Below, one piece after another: positions 12,701 to 27,700 of a stretch of 64,000 nt of DNA. Numbering within the stretch: position 1 is the first letter of the stretch; each line of letters opens with the position of its first letter. The DNA is taken from contig CAJINV010000008.1 of assembly GCA_905178155.1 (NCBI GenBank), forward strand, positions 434,001 through 498,000, given 5' to 3'. Position numbers and translations under genes: made by a program. The notes beneath the pieces are model-generated. The model saw only the letters and a program-made list of their open reading frames with translations, did not search any database and had not been told where the DNA came from. This DNA is from Amoebophrya sp. A120 (Eukaryota; Sar; Dinophyceae; Syndiniales; Amoebophryaceae).

Positions 12701-15700
12701 TACACGAGGGCCTTGAACATCTTGAGCACGCAACAAAGTATGGAATCGTACAGCCCAGCAAATGGATTTTTGGCTTTGCTGCTCTCGCTCGATTTGTTCG
12801 TTGAACTTCTGACATCCAGCTGCTGTCCGCTACTCGCAGCCTGAGGCTCCAGATTAGAGGTTGTCGTTCCGGAAGTTGAACTGCTGGCGCGCTGGTGCGC
12901 GGCGCTGGCAGCCTGTCCTGGTTGATCTGAAGCCTGGCCCGTCGTTCCGGTCGCCGACTCGGGGACCGCCGAGGTCGGTTCTTCGACCACCTCAATGGGC
13001 GGGTTTGGCAGATTGCACAGGTAATAGAGCAACGCGTAGAGGGCCTCGCAGAAGTCGGTTTCCTTGACTAAGCGGATGCGGTCGCGCACGTCAGATATTT
13101 GGACGATTTTCTCCACCAGCTGCAGTGTCATGGCCTGGATGTACACGATTTGCTCGTGCGGCCAGTCGTCTCGCGATCGCTTATGCATGGTATCCGGCGC
13201 GAAATTGATCTGGTCGATGGACTTGTGGTAGAGGAACTTTATGAGGTAGTTCAATCGTTTCGCGCGCCAAATGGCCTGCACCAGGTCCCCGGACTGGTTC
13301 AGCTCGTTGTCGAGGAGAAAATCGTGCATGAATCGCACCCCGGCTTCAATCAGTTCCCTCCCTCCACGGTGGCACATCTCCAGCACATTGTCGATTAGAA
13401 ACTCGTGCGCGTAGTCCTTCAGGCCCAGGGAACCGAGTACCCTGATGTTCTTGTAGGTCGCGATCACAATGTGCAGCATCATCCGGCGCAAAACGGGCGC
13501 GTCAGGTGTGGTACACTGCACCGCCAGGTACACGTACCCGTTCAGCGTGCCGTACTGCGCAAACGCATCGTAGATATCCTGAAAGTTGATGATGCTGTTC
13601 CCGTAGAACTCGATCCATTTTTGCACCACCTCCCGCCGGTTCTCGTGGCTGGACCGAGCCAGACCCAAAAACGGCCGGATGTCTGGCGTGGTGCGGATCA
13701 GCATTTGCAGCAAGTCGAAGTTCAAGTCCGTTGTCAACGCAGAGAACAACTTCGCGAGGAGCAGTACCCTCGCATGCGTTGCCATCGGGCTCATCATGCT
13801 ATCCACAATCTCCGGGAGCATGGCTCCCTTCAAGAGGTACATGCGACTTCGGTACTGCCCCTTCTCGACAAACTCCAGGATAATCTTGATGCTGGCGATG
13901 CAGAGCTCCTCCTTTGTGCCCCGCAGAATTTGCTTCCAGATCTTGTTCATGTCGATCTGCATCAGGATCTGGCAGGTCTCGTCGTAGGACTTTATCCCTC
14001 GGCCCTCTAAGAGACTCTCGAGCGCGCGGCAGGCCTTAATGCGGAGCGGCAGCGAAATTGCCTCGCAGATGTAGTACACACAGAGGTTTACAAATTTCTT
14101 GCGCATCGTCGCGAACGCTTTGTACTCGTAGAGTTCCGCCATCGTGGGCAGAATTTGGTTCAGGCACTCCGTCGCGACGACGAGCGCGGGGGCCGAATAG
14201 CGGTACTCTTCTATCAGCTTGTAAGCCATATCCAGCGTGTAGTCGAGCAACTTTGGTGCTTCGTCCAGCATCTTCTTCGCTTGGTGCTCGAGCAGGAAGC
14301 ACACGATGCGAACCCAGAGGAGCCGCTGATCAAAGTTGAACTGCGTGGGTTTCTCCTTAGCGGGCTCCTGCGTGCACTGCTCAGGCTCCTCCTGCTCGCT
14401 CTCGGCGTCCTTGGGATCCAGGATGCTGTCGGTTTTGTCTGTATCCAAAGCAGTTTCCGGCACCAGCGTTCCGTCCTCGTTGCGGACCATGTTTGCCGCT
14501 GCTCCGCTTGTGTTGGACGACTGCGAGGCGTTGCTGGTCCCGACATCCTTCACGACCAGGTGCGCCGGAATGGTCGCGCCCTTCGCCGCCTCTTTGGGGA
14601 GCTGGCAGTTGGTTGACAACATCTTGTCCACGTCGAAGTGCTTCGTGATTTCCCCCGTATCCGGATCGATCTTGGTCAGCATGGGCGCGGTGGGGTAGTA
14701 GTTTTCGAACAGGTTCACCAACGTGAGACATACCTTGAACTCGTTCATCAGCAGCTCCTGCGATTCCGGATTTTTTATGGTGTGAAACAGGATGAGCAGT
14801 AAGCGATACCGACCCATGCTCAAGTCCCGGTTGTAGCGCTCCACGTCCGTGGACAACCCATCCATAATGCGCTTCTTCTTCTTCTTACCCTTCCCCCCGG
14901 CGCCCAGCGCCTCAAGCGGTTTCCTCGTGACGTTGACCTCGAGAAACCGCTCGTTCCTTGATCGCCAGCCCTGCGCGAACTCGATGCAGGGATGGAAGGT
15001 AATTGCCTTGGGGCTGGACCTAGCCTGCTCCAGTACCATGTACACCAAATTGAGGAAAATGCCGTTCTTCAACTCGTTCAAGCTCGGCCCGTGCATGTGA
15101 AGTGTGATAGCCTCTTTCCTGGGTAGTCTGTCCCAGGCTGTCAACGCATTCGCGATAACCGTCGAGTCATCTAAAATCGCCTGGCAGTGCTTGAAAATCT
15201 CCGGCACCACCATGCTGGTCGACACAAACTGGGAGTTTCCGTACAACGCCAGCATAAACACACAGAAGTGCTTGTCCATGGGGGACATCAGGTTTGACCG
15301 CTCTTTCAGGAAGCGAATTACTACGGGGAGCAGGTCCACCCTGGCGAACGTGTCAAACGTCTCGTCCTTGATGATTTCGGCCTGTCGTGCCTCCAGCTGC
15401 GCCTCGCGGTCGGTCAAAAAGATTGTCATCATATCAAATGTAAAAATGTCTGGGTCTGGAAGAGTCATGCTGTTTTTGCATGACACAGAAGGTCTGGCAT
15501 GAAAGCTCTAGCATCACAGGTTTCGAGAAGCTTCCGCAATGCCGAATCCGCATGACAAATCCCCTAGTTCGCTGACAGAAAGTGGGCAGCTTTTGCTACG
15601 TATGCATGAGAGACTTTTCTGTATTCTGAAATACGCATTACAAGTTGCGTTCTTCCAGACCCAGACATTTTTACATTTGATACATCAGGTAGAGGACCCA

Positions 15701-18700
15701 TCGGATCCGGTACATGCGCTGCTCAACCTCCTCCGCGTGCTTCGCGAACCCGCCTTCCTTCTGTTCGATCTTGGTTAGCTCGTTCAAAAACTGCTCGAAC
15801 CTTCGCAATGCGTTCAGGTGGGCTTTTTTCGTGTACATGACCATCTGTACCCGTTTCCCGCCGACAAAAGCGAAGTCCACCATGATCGGGAACATCAGGT
15901 CGAAGTCCACCTTGAGCAGGTCCTCGATGTTCGTCAATAGCCCAATCAAGAAGTCGTCGAGCTGCGGAAAATTTTTGTAGTTCCCGCCACCGCACGTCGC
16001 GGCCACGAGTAGCGACATACACTTGCGGATCATATGGATGTGCCCGCGGTCGGCAAGCTCTTCCAGGAACTGGCCCCACACCACGAATTCTTTTTGGAGC
16101 AAGGTGGACCGTAACAGTTTGCTACCAGTGTACTGCTGCTCAATCAGCTGTATCTTCTTCGCCTTCTTCGGCGCAGCAGTAGTAGAGGCGGGCTCGTCTT
16201 TCTTCTGCTCTCCTGCTTGCGCCACTGAACCTCCTGTCGCCGCACCGTCGGTTTTGCTATCTGTGGCGGCTTTGTTCTCTGTTGCAGCCTCTTCACCTTC
16301 TTCCGCGTTCTCGTTTTCCTCGTCCTCATCCTCCTCGGGCTCTTCCTCCTCGTCTGGCCCCATCGCCTCGATCAGCGCTTGCTCCTCCGCGGCCTCTGCC
16401 GCAAAGTCCTCGTCGGTGAGCGTGGATACCAGAACCGTGGTTGCGATCGCGACCCGATTCACGTTCAGAGGGGCGAGCAGGTTCTGCTGCAGCATCTGCT
16501 GGAACACTTTGACGAAGTGGATGTATTGATCATGCAGGTAGTGAGCCTCGGGATCCACCAGCGCGTAGGTGAGCATGCCGCAGGCAAGTTCCGGAAATTG
16601 CAGGTACTTCTCCGCCATATTCATGCACACCACGGTTTGTCGGTGCAGCTTCGCGCGGATACATATAAGCGCCGCCTTGTTCACGATGCTTCGGCTGGTC
16701 CAGCCGAGCAAAAACGGGGCCACCTGCGACAGCATGTCCGGGAGTGGCCGCTGGTAGAAGAAGGGCGTGAAGCACGGGATCGTCAGTCCGTGCAGGATGA
16801 ATTCGCTGACACATTCGAGATACAGGTCGGTCAGAACTCGCTTCGAGCGATCAATCTTGAACAGAAGCAGGTCGACGCGCTGAAAGTAGTTTTCCACTAA
16901 ATTCACACGACCGGCCAAGTCCGCCAGTTTGGTCAGCACAAACTGCCTCGCTTGTGGCGACTGGAACTCAACCGCCTCGTGCCCACGGATGTGCGGTGGC
17001 GCCTCGTCGTCGGGCAAGTAGGTCGCTTGCAGGAAGATGTGTGTGGTCATGTAAAACAAGTACTCTTCGTGGAACGCGAATTCCGAAGGTGCAATGTTAC
17101 TGTTCTTCACCAAGCTGAACCCCGTTTTCTGCATGGACTTCTCCGCGGCGACCCGACGTTGCTTTTGGTACAAGCTCTCCTTACTCCCCGCACCCAATGC
17201 GTCCTTGCGCATGTTTTGGTCTTTGTTTTTGTTTTGGTCCATCAGGTTCGCTTCGTCGCCAGCCGAGGTGTCCTGCATGTGCTGCGAGTCCATCTCGTAC
17301 AGCTGGTCGCGTTCCAGGTTGCCGAACTTGATCTTCTTTTTTTCCTGCTGTTCGCTGTTGGGCCGCACGTGTTTTTGCGGGTACAGCATGCAGTCGAGCA
17401 CCAGCTGGAAACAGTGCGTGAAGGAGAGCAGTTGCACGGCGATGTGCTTGTCACGGATCATCACGAAGAGTATGCTGATGTACAGGCACCGATCCTCCTT
17501 GCACACGCTGTTGCACAGCTGGAAGATCGCCTCGCGGTCCTCTACGGCGATCGCGTCGACGGGCTGCATCTCCTTCACGACGTGGGTGTAGACGACGTTG
17601 CGGATACTGGCCAACACCAGGCGGGACAGCACGTCCAGCTCCTTCTGCGTGATGTCTTCGTCTTCGCGCACGGCCTTCGCCAGTTCGTAATTCTGGTCCT
17701 TGACCTTCTGCGGTCGTTCCATGAACTCCGGGTCCTCGTTATCAAATGTAAAAGTGTCTGGGTCTGGAAGAATGCAACTCGTCATGCTAAATCTGAAGCA
17801 TGCAAAAATCTGTGTTGCATGATTACCAAAAGTCGTCCAGTTTTGACCAAGTCGGGAGGGAGTTGCTCATGCAGGATAGGCATGAGAGAGATCGCACAGA
17901 ATCTGTCATGCTAGGTCCTGCATTCCAGACCTCATGGGTCATGGGAAAGCTGCATGACAAATCTGACAATCTTCCAGACCCAGACATTTTTGCACTCCAT
18001 ACTCGTCTATCAGCGACAAGTCTGCGGCCGCCATGAGGTTTTTGTACAGCAGCGCAAGCCGTTTCACGCTTCCGGGCCGGGCGTGAATGCTGGTCGCCTT
18101 CAACACGGTGAGATTGTGCACGATCACGATACTGTGCCGAAACAGCACCGGGGATTCCAGACTGTCGAACACAAAGTCGTAACTCGGCTGGTCGGCCGCG
18201 ATTTGTTCAATCACTTTCGGCAGTTTGGAGAAGGTGCAAACGAGTTTGTAGTGCCACAAAAGCTGGTTCGGGTCGGTCAACATCCGTAGGTTGGCCAAAA
18301 ATTTCGGGATATTATTTAGGATATCGCCCGTTGAGGCGTTTTTGCCGCTGGTGGAGCTCAGAATTGACAAAATAACGGCCGCGATCTCGCGGCACTCGAA
18401 CGGGATGTTGTCGTTTCCGGGCCCGTATCCCGCGATCTGAAGCGTGTTCGGAAAGGTGTTGGATTGAAAAAAAAAGCCCTGCTTCACCATGCAGTAAAGC
18501 GTGCGCAGCATGGTCTCCTCAATGCACAGCCCCGCAAACCGCTTTTCGTGGCCGACGCGGTGCTCGTGCATCGAAAGCAGAGAGTACTCCAGCTTCGAGC
18601 GCTCCACCCGCGACCAGTCGATCATGGCGCCCTCCGTTTTCTTGTCCTCGTGGCTGAAGAGTGTCGAGAAGGTTAAGAGCATGGACTCGAACAATTTCGT

Positions 18701-21700
18701 CTTCCACTTCGCGTGGTTCTCGATGAACCTCGGCGTGTCCACCAGCCTGTTGGTGCAAGCGACCAAAAATTCGATCAGCAAGAACAAGTCTAGGCTGTGC
18801 ATCACGCGATCTATTATCGTCTCGAGCTGCAGCCTCTCGGTTTCGGTGGTCATGATGTTTCCCTTGCCGCTCGAGAACCCCGCGGAACTGTAGGCCGTGC
18901 TGGTATTGTGGTTGGTGCCCGCTGTCGCGCTCGAACTTGACAACTGCGCCGTGGCGGAGAGCTGCTGGGAGCCCGACTGCCCTTCGGCTGCGCCGGCCGC
19001 CTTGCTCTTCACCACCGGCTCCTTTACGGTTTTCTCCTTGCTGGGACTGGCGCCAACCGTGCCCGCCAGGGACGACGTGGCGGTCTGCACGGAGACCGTC
19101 ATTCGGTTGTAGATGTCGACCATGATCTTTTCGTGGTCAATCCCGATGGTCGCCACGTTTCGGATGACGCGCACGAAAGCATCCAGCACATCGATGTACT
19201 CGTCCGCGGACGAGACCCCGTCGTACGTCCCGAATACGCTGCTAAAGGTTTTTCTCAGCAGCGGAACCAACGATGCGTTATTCAGCACGATGGTCGTCAA
19301 CGTGGGGATCCGGTAAGTTAACAGGTTGCTGATGATTTGCAACACTGCCAAAATTAGTTTCGACCGGTCGAAGTTCTGCAGCTTCATCGAGAAGCACTCC
19401 CCGAGCAAGTACAGGCACTGTGTGAACAACCTCGGAATCCCCTCGGTTTCGTTCAGAACCAGGCAGCGCTTCACCAGGTTGGGGTCCTTCGCCTGTTCCG
19501 CGACCGATTTGTCGTCCGCCGTGGCGGTCTGGGTCGGCAGCGCGACTTGGTCGAGATTGCAGACGTCTTTCTCGGTGATTAGATGCTGGATTCGCTCGTA
19601 CTCCCGCAGAATTGCGTCCTTCTGGTAGTACAGTTGCTGCGAAATCGTGTAGACCGCCAACATCTGCGTGTTTGGGTTGTCGGCCTGATTCAAAGCATCG
19701 AAAAGGACCCGGAGGTAGACTGGATCAAGCAGGGAGTAATACTGCGGCATGTCGCTCGTCACGTGGTGCAGCACCCCGTGCGCGTCCTTGTGTTTCAGCT
19801 GACAGTAATCCTGGAACGTCGCCGTGAGTGTGATGTACTGGACGGCTTCGGTCAAAATTCTCGTTCTCAAGTGGTGGTAGCGGTAGACCACCTCCGGCAA
19901 AAATTGTCTGGCTTCGTGGTGCAGGACTAGCTTGTCCTGGCAGCCCCAGCGCCAGAACTCGATCTTGTCCAAGTTCTTCGGCTGCTCCTGCAGGGCGTTG
20001 TGTTGCGGCATTTTCTTCGGGTTCATGCCCACGAAGAGCGACTGCGAGAGATTGGCTCGCAGGCATATGACCACATTCTCCAGTACCTGATTCCAGTTGC
20101 AGTCCTTGATGTGAACCGCCAGCGGAGTCATACCTTCGCCGCTCGCACGAACCGAAGACTTGAAGGAGTCCAGGTCCGCGTTGGTGCTTTGTTTCACCTC
20201 GGAGTAGGGGTCCACGACGTCCTCCAATTGATACACCTCCAGCACCGTGCGGTTTACCGCCGTGCACATTTTGTAGTAGATTTCTGAGCGCAGAACGTAG
20301 TTGAACATGCTGTCAGTCAGCGGCTGCGTGCCGATCTCCCGCAGCAGCTGTGATAACCCGGTGAGAACCCGCACATCCCGCGAGAGAAAGTACGCCACAC
20401 GCCGCCGCGTGGCGAGATCCGTGTGCGCGAACTCCTTCATGTCCACCAGTGGGGGTTTGTCGTCCGGGTTGTCGCTGTCCTCGAAGGACTTGTCTTCGAA
20501 CATGCCATTGTCGCTGCGCTGCACGGGCTCGTCAACAAGCGGTTTGCCGGTTTCGGGATCGGTTGTCGTGTACAGACTCCCGATTCCGAGCGGGAAAAGG
20601 CGGACGTAGAGAAACTCGAGAATGTTCAGCACCATGGACACCACGTATTCCTTGTTCATGGGTTGGGACTTCACCAAAACAGGTCCGTCTGCGTACTGCT
20701 CGCCCCATCCGAAATGGTTCCAGGACGAAAAGAACAATGAGTTGACGATCTGCAGCATCGCTAGGGTCAAGTTCAGCAGTTCCGCATCGCAGGCGGTTTG
20801 GTTCAGCAGATGTTGCTTGATCCGGTGCGCCCGCTTGGGACTGAGGTTTTCCATGTCCGCGAGAAGGTCGTCCTTCTGCAGATTGCGCTGCCGAAACTGC
20901 TCTTTCGTCACTTCGGAGTACACCTGGATGAATTTGTGCCTCAGCGCCGAGCACAGCATCAACACGTTGCTCTGTTCGAAGATGGTCTTGGACAGTTTTG
21001 GGCTGGCGTGCGCGAGCACTTGAACGAAGAAGACTAGGTTGTAGTGCCGCAGCAGCTTCGTCTCTGCGGGGAAGTTTGCGTCCTTCTCGGCTAACACGCC
21101 GAGACCGCGGTGTCGGGCCATGCGGAACTTCTCGAGCTGTAGCTGGCGGATGCGGTCCTGCTCGGCGTCCTTGGCTTTTGCGGTGTCCGCCACGACCCAC
21201 TCGCCGTCGCGCATGACGCAGGCGACCACCATGGAGAAGCAGAGAAAGTAGTTCAGCCGGAGTTCCAGCTCCTTCACGATCTGGTCCGGAAACATCAGGG
21301 TGATGTTCGTGAACGCGCGCATGCTGCGGTTCACGGTCGACATGGATTCCGAGTAGACGATCAGGTAGACAATCAAGTGCAGAAAGTTGTCACAACACGC
21401 CTGGGTCAGCTCCGCCATGTTGAACACGCAGCAGTGGTCAAAAATTGTCGCGAAGTACTCCACCTCCTCAGGGTTCACTGCAGTGCTGTTTCGCGTCACC
21501 TGATCCTCGAGCTGTTTGCAGTACTGCAAAAAGTCCGCGCACTGGATCAGATCGATGCAAACGGTTTTCTCAATCGAGAGCGCGCACAGCAACCGCGCGG
21601 CCACCAACCGGATGTCTTTGAATGGCAGGTGCAACAGCATGGACAGCAACGGCACCATCTGCATGTGCGCCAGGGCGGTCACGCCATAGGGGGTGCTAGC

Positions 21701-24700
21701 GACCATGGTCAGCAGTCTGCACATGATCCGAAAAGTTCGCAGCGCCCGGTCGTATTTTATCCTCCAGTCGCGCTTCACCTCGAGGGGCTCTTTTGTGTCA
21801 GCCTCCTCTGGTGGCTTTGTCCCATACTTCGCCTCGTAAATCTTGTAGAAGACGCAGTGCTGGTGTAACCTGGCCTTGAAATAGTCGATGAACACGTCGT
21901 GGCGAAGGATGTCCATCACTTCGGCCTCAACGTTCACCGCGTAACTTAAGATGTGGAGAAGCGAATCCAGTCCCGGCGCGACCGGGTGGACGAGCGAGAG
22001 CCCGACAGGTGTGATGGGCGTGAGCACGGATTTCACGGCCTCCGCCATCTGCTGGTTGTTCTTAAATTTGCCCGCGCCAGGACGTGTGCCTGAAGATAAG
22101 TTTCGGTTTATTCTTTTACGCAATTTTCGAACGTGCTCTGCGTTCTGAAAAAGTCTCATTCTCAACTCTAATCTCAATTTATCATTTGATGATGATGAAA
22201 CAAGACCGACTACTCTAGAAGTATGTCTGAAGCAAAACAAAAACGACGACCAGCTTGAGTTTCACTAGTACCTGGCTTTGTGGGAGATGACCCCATTTGG
22301 GCTTTGGAGCCCGTCCTTGAGTCTGCTGTTCCATCTTCGAGCATTTCTACGTCCTGGTCGTTGGCCGTCGGTATCCCCGACTGGGCGCCCACCGGATAGT
22401 CCCAGTCACGCACAAACTGCTTCGCTGTGACGTTGTTCATGCCGGTCATGTCCATCACCAGTTCCGAATCCTTGATTCCCGGCTGGTCCTTCCCCTTTGC
22501 GCGCTTCTTGTAGGGGTTGATGGGCACCAGCCCCAACGCGCTGCACACGGTTCGCGCGACGTTCGCGGCTCCCATCCCTCGGTGGTCAATGGGCAACGAG
22601 GTCAAGAAATCGCTGTGGTAGAGTTCCCCCGTCTTGTGCGTGAACGTGGGGTCGAACCGCCCTACCTCTTTCTGGTCCTCGGTCCACGTCGCCGGCTTGA
22701 ACCGGGACACCTGCCGAGCCTCGCCCGGACTCCCCACCGCCTCGTCGTAGACGCGCGGAGTCTTTCCGGTCATTTTATTCCGTCCGCTTGGACTGGCATT
22801 GCCGTCCTCGTCTTCGAGTTCGGCCGGCCCGCCGCGCTCCAGCCGGCGCTGGATGTTCTGGTAGCGCTGGAATTCCAGAGCAATCTTCCCAAGAAACCCT
22901 TGCGCGTACCACTTCGACCAGAACTTGCCACCCTGCGGGGTCCGCAACAGCAAGCTCATCAAATGCGACGTGGAGTGCAGCAAATCTTCAGACTTTTTCG
23001 CGTCCTCGAACAGTAACTGCACGAAGCCGTCGAGCTCCGAAGACAACAGCAGTTGCTCCACCAAAATTGGGTATTTGGTGATCAGCGCCGTACTTCGCAC
23101 GGCCATTTCGTACAAAACGTCCTCTTGCTCTTTGTTCGGGGATTTCCTTCGCTTTACCGCGGCTGCCTGCCACAACTTCGGGATCAGCTGCACGTTCTCC
23201 CAGAGCTCCGCGTCATTGCACGCGATCGTCAGGAAGTAGCAGGCCTCGAACGCGCGCACCTGCACTTCGAACTGGTCGTGGAAGTCGATCAACTTGAGCA
23301 GAATGACCAGCACCTCGCGGTTCGTGAACTTGTACCGCAACTCCGCCGGCGCCATGCTCATGCGGTGCAGCGTTTCGATCAGGAGCACGCGAATCTCCGG
23401 AATGTGGAAGTGGGTTTCCGCGATTTTGCTGATGAACAAGAAACACGCGCGGTCCGGCTCGATGTTGGCCGGGTCATTGTTGATGTACAGCAGGTTTGCG
23501 GTCAGCAAAATGTACTTTTCCAGCGAATTGTCAATGTTCTCGTGGTCCAGGTAGTACTGCGACATCGCCTTGAAAATCTTGCCCGCAACGTGCTGCTGCC
23601 GGGCCAGATTCGCGAGCGTCGAAAACACCACACGCCGCAGCTCTGCGGTGACGACTGACGAGGGCACCAGTTCGACGTAGAAGTCGAGAATTTTCGGTTC
23701 CTGCAGGATCGCGCCGTGGCACTCGGCAGTGCAAGAGAGGTTGTGGCGCGTATGGATTGCAAAAATGCCTGGGTCTGGAAGATTCCGGGGTTTGTGATGC
23801 ATATTTTGTATGATCCATGTAATGCATGATCTAGCATCACAGATTTTTAGAGGGCTTCCTGATGCCTATTCCGCATGAGAAATTCCCTCTCCGCGTAACA
23901 CAAACTGGACTCCTGTTGCTCGTCACGCAATACAGAACTTTTTGGAATCCAAAGACAGCATGACAAGTTGCAATCTTCCAGACCCAAACATTTGTGCAAT
24001 CCATAGAGCGAGAGCAAACACAGGTGGAAACACTCCTGGTACAGCTGCATGGAGTCCTCCGTGCCCGCCGTTGGGGCGTCCAGATGCTTGCCGGTCTCGT
24101 GCGGGTCGTTTACCCCGTAGCCCTCGATGTCGATGCCCATGCCCTTCGCGATGCGCTGATTTTCCACCACGATCGGGTCCAGCTCCTCGTCGTCGCCGAG
24201 GTCGTCGTCCTCGATCATTTCCTCCTCCAGAATGTCCTCCACCGTGTGCATGGGCGCGGCGTCCTCGAGCGGCGCCGGGACGTCCACGCGGCGGAACAGC
24301 AAAGCGAGCGGGCGCTGCTGGAACAGCGGCACGATCTCGTCCTGCCGCAGCCCGTGCACGGGCTGGTTGTTGATCGTGATCAGCGCGTGGCTCTCCGCCA
24401 TCAGACTGGATTCGTAGCGCTGCGCGGGGGTACCGTCGATCACGCCCAGAAAGATGGGTGGGTCCAGCCAACGAAGCTTTATTCCCAGGGGGGCTCGGTC
24501 CGTCTCCTTGAACGTGATCGTCGACTCGTACAGCGGCGGCGCGTGCGCCAGCTCGCGCTGTTTCGCCAGCTTGCGCATTCGCAGCTCCTGGCGCCGCTTC
24601 GCGTACTCCTCGCGGCGCTTCTTGTCGCGCTTCGCCTTCTCGTCGGCGGGTTTCGTGAACACGCCGTGGAGAAAGGTGTAGGAGTACTGCAGCGTGTCGG

Positions 24701-27700
24701 CAAGGAACGCGATCACGTGCTCGCTGTTCAACAGTCGGTGCATCTCCTGGAAGTGCGTGGTCAGGTTTGCGAGGGCGCGGTTCATCTCCAGGATCACCTG
24801 GAACTGCTCCACAAAGTACAGCCGGCCCGCGAGGTTGGTGAACAGGCGGAGCATCCCGGACTTGATCACGAAGTCCAGGCACTCCACGTGCACGCAGCAG
24901 TTCGCAAGGAACCCGATCAGGTTCCGCCGCACGAAAATCTGGTTGCCGGTCAGCAGCGGAAACATGAACGCGGTGTCCATGTCTTTGATCATTTCCGCGT
25001 CCTTGCTCCGGATCCAGTGCGCGAACATGTTGGAGGCCAGCATGGTCAAAACCTCCTGAACCGCGTCCATGCGCATCTGAATCATGCGAACCACGACTTT
25101 CGGATCGTCGATCACGAACGGCGCGAAGTAGGACAAGGCCGCGACCGTCTCCAGGCCGATCCCCGCCATTTCCACGCCGACGCCCATCTCGATGCACCGC
25201 CCGATCAGCTTCATGATCTGCCGCACTTTGGATTGCAGGTTTCCCATCGTGGGGAAGGAGAGAGCCAGCGCCTCGGGCACGACAACCGACGGGTCTGCCG
25301 GGGGCACCAGGTCGGAGACGCCCGACGTTTTCTTTTTCTTCAAGCCGAGCTTCTGGTCTGCGCGCTGCGGCTTCTTGTCCATGTGCCGCGTGACGGACTC
25401 GATCTCGTACTGCGTGGGGCGCTTATCGAAGTTCTGCACCCGGATGCGCTCGCCGGCGGGGATACTCGGCAGAGGCGCCCGGTGCGCCATCTCGCCCTGC
25501 GCAAAGTCCGCACGCGCGCACATGCTGTTGTGCACCATGACGAAGGTGCACTTACTATCCTGAGTAAAAACGTACCCACACCAGAGTTGTAATGCAAATC
25601 TGCATGCTGAAAATGTTTCTCATGCGGAGCTCCATGAGAAGCATTTTCTAGTCGTGTTTTGCAATTTGTCATGCTCCAATCAGCATGGTATGCTAGATCT
25701 GTGATGCTGCTGAGCTAGCTGAAACAGCACTATACTACGAATCCAAATTTGTCATGCAAAACAGCCAAAACTTGTGGATTTGTCTAGCCGATTCCCCATC
25801 TTGACTCTGGTGTGGGTACGTTTTTACTCAGGATACTTACTGATGTACTCCTGTACCTCGTTCAGCATGATTAAGCCCTCGCGCTCCGCGAGCTTCTTCG
25901 GGTTTTGCGGTTCGGCCTCGTCCGTGATCCCCAGCCGCTCCTCCTCCTCCTTCTCCTCGCGCACCTCCTCCATCTGCTGCCGGACCGCGCGGGCGAACTG
26001 CAGAATCACTTCGATGTTCAGGGAGCCGAGCAAGTGGCCCGCGATCGTGGTCATGAACTCCGCGTTGTTGCGGGACAAGCCGCCCTCTTGGCTGTCGCCC
26101 TCACCCTCCTTCGACAGCCACTTGGCCATGGGGTCTTTCTCCTTTTTCTGCATCCGGTCGCCGGTGACCGGGTCGAACCGCAGCTTCATCTCGTGCACCA
26201 GGTTCACGATCACGCAGAGCGCCATCAAGTACTTGTTGAAGGACAAAGCGGTGGCCGTGACTTTGGTGGTGTCCCGCGTCAGCAGCGCCTTCTTGTACTT
26301 CGAGTTCAGCTGACTGGTGTCGAAGGTCTGCTGGAACCGGCGGCAGTAGTCCATGAACAGGTTCATCAGCGGGGCGGCGTTAGACAGCAGCGGCTTCATG
26401 CCCAGGTCGTCACTCAACCGCGTCATCAGCGAATAGGAAAACACCTCCGCGAAGGCGTCGGACGCGCCCTGCACACCAAACAGCACGGTGGGGACCATGT
26501 TGTTCTGGTTCACAGCCTGCTTCAAATGCGGGAAGTACTCCCGGTCACTCGCGCAAATGCACATGACGCGCAGCACGTGCCGGTACACGAAGGAACTCGG
26601 CAGCGTGCCAACCAGGGACAGGAAGGACTCGCAATCCAAGCGGTTCGACTGCAGCTCGTCGCTGGTCAGGCTGGGGCGGTAGGCCCGTTGCAGGGCTTTC
26701 AGACCTGTCGTGCCGTAGTGGTACGCCTGGTCGATGTCGCCGGCAGGCAGGCGCAGCAACGACACAAAGAGCTGCACGCGGGTCGCCGGGAAGAGCAGTG
26801 ACCGGAGGAAGAACTTGTACTGGGTGGGACTGCTTGCGAGCTGACTGATCCCGTACACGGAACAGATCAGCAAGTCGACGCACATCTGCCCGTTGAGCCC
26901 GGAGCCCGCGAGCGTGATGAACATCAAAAACGTCTCGACCAAGTTGTACTCCACGAACTTGTCATGGTGTTTTGGGTCGGACTGGGTCAGCTCCGCGAGC
27001 AGACCGCACAGAATCGCGACCGTTCCGTAGAAATGCTCCGTGCGCTTTTCCTCCGTGGTGCTGTTGATCACGACGTGGATGATGTTCATCAGCTCCGGCA
27101 GGTTGACGATCACGCGACTGCGAAACTCCCGACTGCGCGAGATGGACAGCAACGCGGACAAGCAGCGGAACCCGACGTGCTCGTTGCTGCTCCCGATTCG
27201 GTGGAAGGAGAGGAGTAACGGAATGCTGTCCATGTTGATGGGGTCCTTCAGCAAATTCGCAATCACGCGATGCACGCCGTGCAGCATCTCCGCGAAGAAG
27301 AGCAGGATGGATTCGCCACTTGCCTTGTCGATCTGCTCGCTGTGCAAGAGGTTGTAAAGCAGCTGCGGCACGTTGTAGCTGATCAGCCGCTCCTGCACCT
27401 CCGTGTCGTGCTCGAGGGAGATCAAAGCGAAGCAGTGGATGATGCACCGGGTGATAAACGGGTCGTGCGGGGTCAACATCCCCACCTCGGACTCCTCTTT
27501 TCGTTTCTGGATCCGCGACATCTTCTTCATGCTCTCGGACACGCCCTTCTTCACCGTGGGCAGTAACTGCGCCAAAACCTCCACGTAGTTCTCCTCGATG
27601 TTTTTTTCCGCGTGCTTCCCGAGGAAGATCTCGCGGTTCGACTTGTACTCCAGGAGGTTTTGCAGACAAAACACACCCAGCTGCTTCAAGTCGACTTGAT

